A stretch of DNA of 64,000 bases from an uncultured Myxococcales bacterium. Its GTDB lineage: Bacteria; Myxococcota_A; UBA9042; DTJE01. Within the stretch, counting starts at the first letter, position 1. Each line of letters opens with the position of its first letter. The position numbers and the translations under genes are program-made. The stretch is from assembly GCA_937975765.1 (NCBI GenBank), contig CALJUR010000107.1, positions 1 to 64,000 of the forward strand. The letters are read 5' to 3'. Of the stretch, positions 32,611 to 41,127 are shown piece after piece. Below the pieces are notes generated by a model. It saw only the letters and a program-made list of their open reading frames with translations. It was not told the origin of the DNA and searched no databases.

Positions 32611-34014
32611 TCACGGGTCCAGCAGGTCCCGGGCGTCGGCGTGCAGGGAACGGGCGTCCGGCAGGAAGCAGCCATCCTCCTCGGACAGCAGCCGCACGAA
32701 CCGGTACGGCACGTATCCCAGTTCCTCGTTGCACCGGTCGCCCAGGGCCGAGATGTAGAGGAGTTGCAGGGCGTCGGTGCTGATCAGCACGGGCTTGTCC
32801 GCCGGCACGCCGGCACGCAGCAGGATGCGGGCCGCGTTGCGCAGGTTGGTGGTGGTGTGGCGCGCGTACGGGTCCACCAGCACCTGGTCGTCCCGCACCC
32901 CGTAGGCGTCCTTCAAGAACTTCTTCATCTCGATGGCCTCGGAGTAGGGCGTGCGGTCGGGGTGGACGTGCCCGCCCGACAGCAGCAGGAACGGTGCCAC
33001 GCCGGCCTGCAGGCGCTTCACCGAGATGTCGCAGTGATCCCGGCCGATGGCGGACAGGGGCGTGTCGTAGTCCTCGGGACCCCAGCCCGGGACCAGGATC
33101 GCGGCAAAGCGCCAGTCCTTCCAGTCCAGGGTGTCCAGGCGGGCCAGGGCCGCGGCGTTCTCCCCGGTGTCCAGCGGCTCGTACCGGGTGGCCTCGTCGC
33201 GACCGTCCAGGGACACGGCGTCCAGCACGACCTCCAGGAGGGGTTCGTAGAAGGGCAGGGCACCGGGGTGCGCGGCAGACAGCGCGGCCACGCGATCGGC
33301 CAGGTCCGACCGGCCACGCGCACGGCCGTCGAAGGCCGCATCCAGCGCGGACAACGCCTCCTTCGTAGCCGCCTGCACCAGCGCCTCGTCGTCCAGCGCC
33401 GCGTGCAGCGCGAACCGTCCCGACGGCCGCAAGTGGGAGGCGACGACCCCGGTGGGAGCCAGGACCCGGGCCAGTTCGCCCGCCAGTTTCCCGGCCTCGT
33501 CGGCGCCGAATTCCAGACGCGTCGCCAGGCACTCGGCGTCCCCGGCACAGTCCCCCGCTGCCGTCCGGAAGGCGGCCACGCGGGCCGCGGACGCCGCCAC
33601 CAGGATCGCGTCCGCCCCGATGGCGTCCCGTGCGGCGGACACCTGCTGCAGCACGGCCAGCAGGAAGAATGCCTTGTCCTCGAGGACCGGGGCCCCGGCA
33701 GGGAACCCGTACGTGCGGTCGTAACCCAGCAGGTCCGGAGGCTCGGCCCCCAGGCAGGCCTCCGGGTCCAGTTCCGGGTAGGGAACCTCGACCGCCGCAT
33801 CCTCCCCGGTCGCGTCCGTCGCGTCGGCCCCGGCCACCTCGTCCAGGCCCACGTCCAGGCCCTCGTCCAGGCCCGGATCCAGGCCCGGTTCCGTGCCCGG
33901 GTCCGCCGGCGTTCCGTCGCCGCCGCCGCATCCCGCCGCCAGCAGCACCGGCACCAGGAACGACAGGAGCCGGGCCGTGCCCGTCCCCCCCATCCGTTTC
34001 ATCCCGCCGTTCAT
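32611..34014 (-). CDS. lipoprotein with YdcF/SanA-like DUF218 domain
   Basis: This 467-residue predicted lipoprotein has a signal peptide ending in LAAGC and a Gly/Asp/Glu/Leu-Pro repeat spacer (about residues 34-62). The middle, to about residue 270, is helical and unrecognised. The C-terminal domain resembles DUF218: FAAILVPGWGPEDYDTPLS, APFLLLSGGHVHPDRTPYSEA, DDQVLVDPYARHTTTNLRNAARIL and KPVLISTDALQL. DUF218 proteins act in envelope integrity, with exact chemistry unclear. ATG 34014 overlaps the stop of the PIG-L gene as ATGA, so translation is coupled. The pair lies between two paralogous esterase-like lipoprotein genes. 113 bases separate it from the next gene. Confidence 0.75.
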   Translation of the reverse strand: MNGGMKRMGGTGTARLLSFLVPVLLAAGCGGGDGTPADPGTEPGLDPGLDEGLDVGLDEVAGADATDATGEDAAVEVPYPELDPEACLGAEPPDLLGYDRTYGFPAGAPVLEDKAFFLLAVLQQVSAARDAIGADAILVAASAARVAAFRTAAGDCAGDAECLATRLEFGADEAGKLAGELARVLAPTGVVASHLRPSGRFALHAALDDEALVQAATKEALSALDAAFDGRARGRSDLADRVAALSAAHPGALPFYEPLLEVVLDAVSLDGRDEATRYEPLDTGENAAALARLDTLDWKDWRFAAILVPGWGPEDYDTPLSAIGRDHCDISVKRLQAGVAPFLLLSGGHVHPDRTPYSEAIEMKKFLKDAYGVRDDQVLVDPYARHTTTNLRNAARILLRAGVPADKPVLISTDALQLLYISALGDRCNEELGYVPYRFVRLLSEEDGCFLPDARSLHADARDLLDP

Positions 34015-34946
34015 CGGGCCTCCGCCGAGTCCTGCAGGAACGCCTGCACGATCGGCCTCACCGACCGCACGAAGGTCACACGCGTCCCCTCGAAGTCGTC
34101 GAACATGTAGGTCAGCGCGTCCCACCGGTGAGGCTTCCGGGTGTAGTCCAGGTCTTCCGGCACCGGTCCCAGTTCCTCGACGGACATCAACTGTTCCAGC
34201 GATCGGGGCCCCCCGAACGGCAGGCCCAGCGGCGCCACCGCGTTCACCACCTTGCGGAACTTCGCGAAGCCCAGCGCCTGCGACCCGAACACCCCGGTCA
34301 GTCCCAGCTTGGTCTCCAGTTCCGCGGGCGTCAGCCGGAATCGCATCCGCGTGCCCCGGTACAGGGGGTGGAACCGGAAGGCGATGGCCACCGTGTACTC
34401 GTAGGCCGGCAGGTGGAAGAACGGGACCTCCTCGCCGGTCTCGCGCCGGTAGTCCCGCACCGCCAGCCGCGTGAAGAAGTGCGTCAGGTCGTGCTCGGGC
34501 TGGCCGCCCTGCCAGGCCTGGGTGAACACCGCGTCGGGCCGGGCGGCGAACACCGCCTCCCGCACGGACCGGCGGATCTCCTGGAAGAACGGCTTCACCT
34601 CCGCAACGGACTTCCGCCCCGCATACAGCCAGGCGAACCGCCGGTAGATCTCGACCTCGGAGAAGCCCAGGTTCGCGACGTGTCCGGCGGGGACCCCCAG
34701 CAGTTCCATCGCCCGCGCGCTCTCGGCGACCCGGACCTTCGAGTACTCCGGGGGCGTCAGGGCGGACTCGTAGTACAGGCCGTCGCTGTTCGTCGTCCAG
34801 ACGACCCGGACCCGCGGGGCCAGGCGCTGCACCAACCCGGCCGTCGAGATCTCGTCGTCGTGGTGCGCCAGGGTGACCAGGGGCCGTTCGTATCCCGAAA
34901 GGCCGCGGCAGAACTCGTCCCCCAGGCGAAACGCATCCTTCGACAT
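34011..34946 (-). CDS. PIG-L/LmbE family deacetylase
   Basis: This is a zinc-dependent N-acetyl-sugar deacetylase-like protein of 311 residues with no signal peptide. The motif LVTLAHHDDEISTAG corresponds to the zinc-binding AHPDDE, with His in place of Pro. GGQPEHDLTHF likely contributes the third ligand. RVVWTTNSDGLYY, VRVAESARAMELLGV and VANLGFSEVEIYRRF match the fold between these motifs. A GGAGGGACG site precedes ATG 34946. It overlaps the downstream DUF218 lipoprotein gene by four bases and follows the esterase-like lipoprotein gene by 40 bases, so the three are probably one transcript. A glycan or glycolipid substrate is inferred from the family only. Confidence 0.82.
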   Translation of the reverse strand: MSKDAFRLGDEFCRGLSGYERPLVTLAHHDDEISTAGLVQRLAPRVRVVWTTNSDGLYYESALTPPEYSKVRVAESARAMELLGVPAGHVANLGFSEVEIYRRFAWLYAGRKSVAEVKPFFQEIRRSVREAVFAARPDAVFTQAWQGGQPEHDLTHFFTRLAVRDYRRETGEEVPFFHLPAYEYTVAIAFRFHPLYRGTRMRFRLTPAELETKLGLTGVFGSQALGFAKFRKVVNAVAPLGLPFGGPRSLEQLMSVEELGPVPEDLDYTRKPHRWDALTYMFDDFEGTRVTFVRSVRPIVQAFLQDSAEAR

Positions 34947-34986
34947 CGTCCCTCCGGAGGCGGGCGGGCCGCGGGTCCCGGACCGT

Positions 34987-37320
34987 TCAGCGGCCGGTCG
35001 GATGCGGAGGCAGGTGGTCCGGGAAGTCCGCCGGCACCATCACGTCGGCCTCCTCCTTGATCCGGTACTCCTGCTCGACCGCGCGGATGACCTCGATCAG
35101 GGCGTCCTCGAAACTGTTGGTCGAGTCCTTCGTCAGGTCCTCGCCCCAGCGGTTCGTGACCTGGTTCACGAAGAAGTGGCCGCTGTTGCACTCCTGGACC
35201 AGGCCGTCGCGGCTGATCTGGTAGACCTCGCACTCGTCGTGCCGGCCGGTGCACTGCGGTTCCGAGCAGGTCAACTGGTTCCCGCTGTCCCGGTAGCAGT
35301 TGCAGAACCGTTCGCCCGTGGCGGTGCGGCGGTAGCAGCACTGGCCGTCCGGGGCCAGCAGCACGAACCGGGGCGTGGTCCCGTAGCCCCAGGTCAGGTT
35401 CATGACCGACGTGATGCTGATGGTCTCCTTCAGCGGCATGCCGACGCCGGGCAGGATCAGTCCCAGCGGGTACTTCGTGTCCGCGTACTCCGCCGAGTGG
35501 TACTCGGGGGGCAGGTTCACCGCGTACCATCGCCGCTGGCCCAGGATCGGGCTGTAGTACGACTTGTACTGGATCTCGCCGTCGAAGACCCAGTTGTCCA
35601 CCCACAGGGGATCGGGCAGGCGGGCCATCGTCATCGTGTAAAGGACGCCCGCGCGCAGGGTCACGTCCGTTCCGTCGCCCACGTGGCCGCCGCTGCCGGA
35701 CAGCGGGTCGGCGTCCGGGTCGCCGTAGCCCATCACCACCGCTTCGCCCAGCGCCTTGCGCGACCAGTCGACCCGGCCGAAGTTGTCCAGCACGCTGTCG
35801 CGCGGGACGTCCGGCAGCAGCGCCTCGGGGTTGCCGCCGAAGTCCATGTAGCGCCGCACGTCGAAGCCGCGCAGCTTCAGCGCGTTCGACGTGTGCACCA
35901 TGTGGGTCAGCGCGTGCAGCGCATCCCGGATGCCGCCGTCGAAGTAGTACTGCTTGTCCTTCAGCAGCTCGATCGGGGCCGTCCGGTAGAACGTGCGGGC
36001 GTCGGCGTCCAGCATCTTCTGCAGGTTCGGGTTGTTCGTGTACTTGCCGTCGTCCTCGCCGTAGTCCTTGAACCCGGTCCGCGATTCGGGAAGGCCGTCC
36101 AGACCCAGGTCGCTGAAGATCTCGCCCTCGTCGTACTCGTAGTTTCCATCGGTGCCGCCGGGGTTCGTCAGCAGGTCATGGTTGTCGCCGTTCGGGTCGG
36201 TCCCCTCGACGTACGCCGGGTCCGGCCCGACCTGGCAGCCGCCGTTCCCGTCCTCGCGGACGTCCGGGCAGCCGTCCACGCCCCAGTCGCTCCAGCGCTC
36301 GCTCATGTTGATGACGACCGGCTCGCCGTAGTCGTGGCGCCCGTTGCGGTTGAGATCGACCGACAGGATCAGCGCCACCGGGCGCGAATAGGCGTGCGCC
36401 GGATCGTACGAGGCCACGATCTCGCGGTAGTCCGGGTTGCTCTTGCCGCACAGGTTCGGGTCGCCGTCCTTGCAGCCGACCGGGGTCTCGCCGTCGCAGT
36501 AGGACACCAGGTCGTACTCGCCGTCCGGGTTGTACTCGGCGTTGTAGTTGTATGGTTTGCCCACCTTGACCGGGGTCGCGCAGCGATCCTCGTCGGTGCG
36601 TTCCAGTTCGGAGGCCGGGACGCCGGGGGGCAGCAGCGGGTGGTCCGGGTTCCAGGAGATGATGTTGCCGTACGCGAAAGACATCGACTCCAGCACGTCG
36701 TTGTAGAAGTCGCGGTCCCAGGTGCCGCCCTGCGTGTCGAAGTGGAAGTGGTTGAAGTCCCAGTCGTACTCCCACGGCTGCTTCTTCACGTCTTCCGTGC
36801 CGCAGAACACCAGCGGATTGTCCGGGTTGTTGATGTCGGCCAGCACGTCGGGCTGCAGCAGCTGCTCCAGCGGGCAGAACCCTCCGCCCATGTACTCGCG
36901 GATCATGTGGGCCAGGTAGTGGAAGTCGATGTACCCGCCCAGGCCGCCGGCGGCATCGAACCAGTCCGGGTGGTGCGCCGCGACGGTCAGCGCCATCGCG
37001 CCCATCGACATGCCCGCGACGGTCCGGAAGGTGAAGTGCTTCTTCACCATCCCGACCTCCTCGGGGGCGTCCTCGGCCTCGACGGCGTCCGCCGGCGGGA
37101 CGTCGGTCACGGAATCGTCCGGGACGTCGGGGGTCCCGGTCTCGTCCACCGCGTCCAGCCGGTCGGCGGGCACGTCGGTGGCGTCCTCGGGCGGGAGGGT
37201 GTCGGGAGCGTCGACCTGACCGGGGTCGGTCCCGTTGTCCGTGCCGTTCGAATTCCCCTCGCAGGCCGCGAGACCGGCCGCCAGCGACAGGCCGGCGATC
37301 GCCAGGACGAAGCGTTTCAC
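34987..37320 (-). CDS. esterase-like lipoprotein with apparent circular permutation (paralogue A)
   Basis: This is a 777-residue predicted lipoprotein: lipobox LAAC (Cys20), an acidic spacer to about residue 92, then HFTFRTVAGMSMGAMALTVAAHHPDWFDAAGGLGG in order, which matches the nucleophile elbow and following helix of esterase-D-like enzymes (Ser105). Calcium-type loops occur at DLNRNGRHDYGEP and DPNGDNHD. YGDPDAD and GGHVGDG (about 528-548) may give Asp and His. From about residue 593 come RRWYAVNLPPEY, KYPLGLILPGVG, LLAPDGQC, SGHFFVN and ALIEVIRAVEQEYRIK, normally N-terminal in this fold. GTG 37320 is preceded by GGAGGG. It is the first gene of a likely operon with the PIG-L and DUF218 genes. 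Substrate unknown. Confidence 0.75.
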   Translation of the reverse strand: MKRFVLAIAGLSLAAGLAACEGNSNGTDNGTDPGQVDAPDTLPPEDATDVPADRLDAVDETGTPDVPDDSVTDVPPADAVEAEDAPEEVGMVKKHFTFRTVAGMSMGAMALTVAAHHPDWFDAAGGLGGYIDFHYLAHMIREYMGGGFCPLEQLLQPDVLADINNPDNPLVFCGTEDVKKQPWEYDWDFNHFHFDTQGGTWDRDFYNDVLESMSFAYGNIISWNPDHPLLPPGVPASELERTDEDRCATPVKVGKPYNYNAEYNPDGEYDLVSYCDGETPVGCKDGDPNLCGKSNPDYREIVASYDPAHAYSRPVALILSVDLNRNGRHDYGEPVVINMSERWSDWGVDGCPDVREDGNGGCQVGPDPAYVEGTDPNGDNHDLLTNPGGTDGNYEYDEGEIFSDLGLDGLPESRTGFKDYGEDDGKYTNNPNLQKMLDADARTFYRTAPIELLKDKQYYFDGGIRDALHALTHMVHTSNALKLRGFDVRRYMDFGGNPEALLPDVPRDSVLDNFGRVDWSRKALGEAVVMGYGDPDADPLSGSGGHVGDGTDVTLRAGVLYTMTMARLPDPLWVDNWVFDGEIQYKSYYSPILGQRRWYAVNLPPEYHSAEYADTKYPLGLILPGVGMPLKETISITSVMNLTWGYGTTPRFVLLAPDGQCCYRRTATGERFCNCYRDSGNQLTCSEPQCTGRHDECEVYQISRDGLVQECNSGHFFVNQVTNRWGEDLTKDSTNSFEDALIEVIRAVEQEYRIKEEADVMVPADFPDHLPPHPTGR

Positions 37321-37453
37321 GATACCCTCCGGATTGAGAACCGCGGGCGCGAGGCCCGATCCCGGGGCATTGTAGGGAAGCGTCGCGGGGCGCACAACGG
37401 GAAAACCGCGATACCCGGCCACCCTGCCGGCACCGGGTCCGCCCCCCGACCCC

Positions 37454-38917
37454 TCACATCCCGGCGCCCTGGCACTGCACCGCCGCGCCCACCCGGCACG
37501 TGGCGGCCGCGTCCATCGGCTTGCCGTCCAGCCGGTCCTTCAACCAGGCCCTCTGTTCGGGCAGCGACCAGAAGGAACCGTTCTGGTGGGTGGCGCCCGC
37601 GCACTCCAGGTATTGGATCCGGTATCCCTGGGCGCACAGCGTCGCGACCGAGGCCCGTTCCGTCGGCGTGTCCACCAGGTCGTCCGCCCCGGCATTCACC
37701 CACAGGACGGGGGCGTTCGAGCCGCGCGGCATCGATGCCTGCGGCAGGGTGTTCTCGCGGAACCAGCAGCCCCAGGGGTCCATCTGCAGCAGGCCGGGCG
37801 AGTCGAGCGCGGCCAGGAAGGGCGCCTCGAAGAACTGCGTTGACGACACGTCGTCGATGGTCGCGTAGAAGTCGCACCGGCTGTCCAGAGCCGCCGGAAA
37901 GGTCGTCCGGTAGTGCCCCGGATCGGTGTCGGTCAGGGCCGTGGCGATGGCCTCCTCGTGGCCGTAGTACCGGGCCGCCGCCACCAGGAAGGCGCTGAGG
38001 TTCGGCATCGACAGGCGGCTCTCGCGGATCGCCAGTTCGGACTGCCTCGCCAGGTTTGCCGGCGGCACCAGCGCGATGGTGGCCGGAACCTCGAACTCCG
38101 GGGCATACCAGCGCGCGATGCGGTCGGCATACAGCGCCGCGTGACCTCCCTGCGAGGCGCCCCACGGGACCACGCGACGCTCCGGGCGCGCCAGTTCGCC
38201 CTCGATCTCCCCCGACTCCAGCAGGGCGTAGGCCGCGCGAACGGCGTCCCAGCCGGCGATCGCGGTCGGCTCGCCGACCAGGTACGGATGCCGGATCTCG
38301 GAGGCCGCTCCGAACCCGTTCATCCCCAGGTAGTCCGGCGCGACGCTGATGTAGCCCAGCGCCGCCCACAGCGCGGCCAGGGCGTTCCCCTCGATGCCCC
38401 GGGACGGCGCGCACGCGTCGCACGCGCCCGAGGTCCCGTGCATCCACATGACCATCGGGTAGGTGCCGGCGCCCGCGTCCTCACGCTGCGGGACCGCCAC
38501 CAGCGTCGTGGCCTCCCGCGTGACGCCCCGGTCCTGCGTGGTGTACCGCACCTGGTACATCCGCGTGCCGTACACCAGGGGCGCCGCGGCGCCGAAGCCC
38601 GCGCCGACGACGGCCTCCTCCAGGGTCTCGCGGGTCTGGGCCCACATCGGGTCCTCCTGCCAGGACACGACGGTCCCCACCTGGGGGGCCTTCAGCCACT
38701 CGTAGGCCTGCAGGCCGCATCCCCCGGGAACGATCTCCGGCGAACCCGGATCCCACGGGGCGTCCTCTTCCGCGTCGCCGGCCGAATCGGCCGCATCCTC
38801 CCCGGCCGCCTCGACGACGGCATCCGCCGCCCCCGGGTCCTCCTGTCCGTCCTTCCCGTCGCCGCACGCCAGGAACGCCATCGCCGGCATCACCGCCGCA
38901 ACGTACCGCAACCGCAT
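37454..38917 (-). CDS. lipase-like alpha/beta-hydrolase lipoprotein
   Basis: This 487-residue protein has a signal peptide with lipobox FLAC (Cys18) and an acidic Ala/Asp/Glu spacer. The hydrolase domain has VMWMHGTSGACDACAP (oxyanion strand), VAPDYLGMNGFG and the nucleophile elbow PWGASQGGHAALY, followed by PVLWVNAGADDLVDT (acid) and ATHQNGSFW (His), in the usual order. The layout resembles secretory lipases. Paired cysteines (GACDAC, CRVGAAVQC) suggest disulfides. AAGGAGGAT supports ATG 38917. It lies upstream of the paralogue A gene by 133 bases on the same strand. The intergenic region to 39104 holds two divergent starts and no strong promoter match. Confidence 0.8.
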   Translation of the reverse strand: MRLRYVAAVMPAMAFLACGDGKDGQEDPGAADAVVEAAGEDAADSAGDAEEDAPWDPGSPEIVPGGCGLQAYEWLKAPQVGTVVSWQEDPMWAQTRETLEEAVVGAGFGAAAPLVYGTRMYQVRYTTQDRGVTREATTLVAVPQREDAGAGTYPMVMWMHGTSGACDACAPSRGIEGNALAALWAALGYISVAPDYLGMNGFGAASEIRHPYLVGEPTAIAGWDAVRAAYALLESGEIEGELARPERRVVPWGASQGGHAALYADRIARWYAPEFEVPATIALVPPANLARQSELAIRESRLSMPNLSAFLVAAARYYGHEEAIATALTDTDPGHYRTTFPAALDSRCDFYATIDDVSSTQFFEAPFLAALDSPGLLQMDPWGCWFRENTLPQASMPRGSNAPVLWVNAGADDLVDTPTERASVATLCAQGYRIQYLECAGATHQNGSFWSLPEQRAWLKDRLDGKPMDAAATCRVGAAVQCQGAGM

Positions 38918-39104
38918 CGGGGATCCTCCTTGCCGCCCGGGCGGCCGTAGCGTACCTCACGACCCGGCAACTTGCACCCGTCCGGCCGGACCCGTCGCGG
39001 TCCTGCCGGCCACGGGTCTCCCCGACCTTCCCGGCTGACGGCGCGCCTTGCACAGGTTCCCCTTTTCGGCCTACGATCCCGTCGCTACCGGAACCGGAGG
39101 TCCC

Positions 39105-39350
39105 ATGCGCAATTTCTTCAAGGCGGTCCTGCTCCTGGCCTCGGCGGCCGTCCTGGGCCTCGTCACGATGGGGTCGGGATGCCAGCCCACGTGCGGCGAC
39201 TCGTGCGACTCCGACAGCGACTGCGGCGGCGACCTGGTCTGCTACGCCGGACAGTGCGCTCCCGAGGAGTGCGAGGACCGTTGCATGCACTCGGGCGTGA
39301 ACGTCTGCTACTTCAACCGGGCGACATGCACGTACATCAGTTGCGACTGA
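39105..39350 (+). CDS. small cysteine-rich secreted or lipid-anchored protein
   Basis: This is an 81-residue protein with a signal-type N-terminus (RNFFKAVLLLASAAVLGLV). The mature part has eleven cysteines, beginning at GSGC, in spacings like CGDSCDSDSDCGGDLVCYAGQC. That pattern resembles the disulfide-rich segments seen in myxobacterial surface proteins (CxxxxDCxxGxxC). It may be cleaved as a lipoprotein at GSGC. GGAGG lies four bases before ATG 39105. Its last 25 bases overlap the start of the methyltransferase gene in another frame. Function unknown. Confidence 0.6.
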   Translation: MRNFFKAVLLLASAAVLGLVTMGSGCQPTCGDSCDSDSDCGGDLVCYAGQCAPEECEDRCMHSGVNVCYFNRATCTYISCD

Positions 39351-40399
39351 CCCCCGAGGTCCCGGTCGCCTGCCCGCGATGCCGCGTCCCCGGCGCCCCC
39401 GGCCTGCGGGTGGAAGCCCGCCCCGTCCCGGGCCCAGGGGGCATGGCCTGCCCGCGTTGCGGCGCCGTCTACCCCGTGATCGACGGCATCCCCTGCCTGT
39501 CGGCGGACGTCCCGGCGTTCCTGGCCGCCCAGGAGACCTTCCTGGCCCCCGGGGCGCCGCCCGCGGACCCTTCCTCCGGTTCGAGGTGCTGCGACGACGC
39601 GTTCCGGCTGGACCCCGCCTCCTCCGCCTTCCGCGAGGTCTCCCTTCTGGGCCAGCACGCGGCTGCCCACTACCCCGGATCCTTCGCCGGCCTCCCGCTG
39701 GGCCCCGGCCTGCACGCCAATGTCGCCACGGTCGAGCGCCTGGCCTCGATGCTGGCCTCTCAGCCGCTGCCCAGCGACGCGTCGCATCCCGGGATCCTCG
39801 AGGTCGGCTGCGGCCCCGGACGCCTGGCGATGCGCCTGTCCTCCCTCGCGCCGGTTGCCGCCTTCGACCTCCGGATCGCGCCGCTGCGCCTCGGGGCGCA
39901 CGTCTCGTGCGGCCATCGCCCCCTGGTCCCTTTCCGGGTCGAGGGACGCCGCTTCCATCCCGTCGAGGTGTCCGGCCCGGCCCCGGTCGGCGCCTGCAGT
40001 TTCGTCCAGGGGGACGTGCTGTCGCCGCCCTTCGCGGCCGAGTCCTTCGCGGCCGTGGTCGCCGTCTCGCTGCTGGACACCGTCCCCGACCCCACCTTCG
40101 TGCTGGGCCAACTGGACGCGCTGCTGGCCCCGGGCGGCCTGCTGCTGCTGGCTTCGCCCTGGCAGTGGGAGCCCGGGGTCACGCCCCCCTCGGAGTGGTG
40201 GTCCGCGGGGCCCGGCCTGTCGTCGGATCACCTGCTGGCGTCGCTGCGAGGGGAGGATCCCCGCCTGCCCCACCTGTCCTACGAGGTCCAGCGCGTGGAG
40301 GACGGCCTGCCCTGGACGCTGCCCGGTCACGCGCGCCTGTCCTACCGCTATTCCCTGGTGGCGTTCCTGGCCCGCAAGGCCCGCCGGCGTTCCCGGTGA
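39326..40399 (+). CDS. SAM-dependent methyltransferase with N-terminal zinc ribbon
   Basis: This is a 357-residue predicted methyltransferase. The first 55 residues form a Trm112-like zinc ribbon (CPRCRV...CPRCGAVYPVIDGIPCL). The catalytic domain begins near ILEVGCGPGRLAMRLS (motif I) and includes SFVQGDVLSPPFAAESFAAVVAVSLLDTV and LDALLAPGGLLLLASPW. The end is strongly basic (RKARRRSR). The start is ATG 39326, which overlaps the upstream small gene by 25 bases; a TTG at 39341 is an alternative. The long frame extending upstream to 38972 is only a shadow. Such ribbon-methyltransferase fusions often modify small molecules or tRNA, but the target here is unknown. Confidence 0.75.
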   Translation: MHVHQLRLTPEVPVACPRCRVPGAPGLRVEARPVPGPGGMACPRCGAVYPVIDGIPCLSADVPAFLAAQETFLAPGAPPADPSSGSRCCDDAFRLDPASSAFREVSLLGQHAAAHYPGSFAGLPLGPGLHANVATVERLASMLASQPLPSDASHPGILEVGCGPGRLAMRLSSLAPVAAFDLRIAPLRLGAHVSCGHRPLVPFRVEGRRFHPVEVSGPAPVGACSFVQGDVLSPPFAAESFAAVVAVSLLDTVPDPTFVLGQLDALLAPGGLLLLASPWQWEPGVTPPSEWWSAGPGLSSDHLLASLRGEDPRLPHLSYEVQRVEDGLPWTLPGHARLSYRYSLVAFLARKARRRSR

Positions 40400-40415
40400 G
40401 GCTTCGTCCCCGGCT

Positions 40416-40940
40416 CTACGGCCAGGGCGTCACGTTGCCGAAGTCGTCCAGGAACCCCCCGTCCCCCTGGGGTCCCGGATCCGGCACGGGCGCCAGGTCC
40501 TCCGGCGGCATGACATCCTCGACCTCCGGCACCACGTCGCCCGGCACCAGCCCTCCGTCCCCGTTGATGACGTCCTCGGGCGGCGGGCAGACACCGTCCT
40601 CGTCGACGAGGCAGTCGCAATCGTCGTCGCGGCCGTTGCAGACCTCTTCCGTCACGATCCAGTCCCCGTGGTGACGGATGTGATGCAACGCGGCGTGCCA
40701 GTCCACCTCGATGATGAACGGGCACCGGTGATGCCAGTTGCCCTTGTGGCACAGCAGCACCTTGTGCGGAGGACGCGGCTGGTGGTTGCCGCACGGGTGG
40801 TCGCATCCACCGCATTCGTGACCTCCGCCGTGCAGGGCCGCGGACAGGCTTCCATCCCCGTCTTCGGAGGACCTGTCGCATCCCGGCACCACCCACGGAA
40901 GCAGCCCAAGGAGCCCGATCAGAAGCACCTTCATCACCAT
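40416..40940 (-). CDS. His/Cys-rich lipoprotein with MopE-type metal-binding motif
   Basis: This 174-residue lipoprotein has a signal peptide ending in VVPGC. Residues about 40-110 are rich in His and Cys (HECGGCDHPCGNH, VLLCHKGNWHHRC, ALHHIRHHGDW). The LCH...HHGD pattern resembles a short motif found in many secreted bacterial proteins. It is followed by EVCNGRDDDCDCLVDEDG, the MopE-like copper/calcium-binding motif. The tail is rich in Pro, Asp, Val and Gly. AAGGAGGTG supports ATG 40940. It is convergent with the methyltransferase gene, with 16 bases between stops. A metal-binding role is likely from composition, and the partner is unknown. The 187 bases to 41127 hold no clear gene. Confidence 0.65.
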   Translation of the reverse strand: MVMKVLLIGLLGLLPWVVPGCDRSSEDGDGSLSAALHGGGHECGGCDHPCGNHQPRPPHKVLLCHKGNWHHRCPFIIEVDWHAALHHIRHHGDWIVTEEVCNGRDDDCDCLVDEDGVCPPPEDVINGDGGLVPGDVVPEVEDVMPPEDLAPVPDPGPQGDGGFLDDFGNVTPWP

Positions 40941-41127
40941 CCCACACCTCCTTGCCGGCACCGGCCGGCGACCTCGCCCCCTGCATCCCGTCGCGAGGCG
41001 GACGACGGGACGCGGGCGCCTTCCCGGACTTCATGCCTCCAGGTTACAGGATAGTGCAAGGGCGGCTGGTCGACTTGCCGCGTCGCGGGTTTCGGACGGA
41101 TTCCTACGGGGTTCTAGGAAGAAGAGT

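Noticed and set aside
38972..39325. Upstream extension of the zinc-ribbon methyltransferase
   Set aside because: It lies over the small Cys-rich gene in another frame and has shadow composition; the zinc ribbon begins after 39326.
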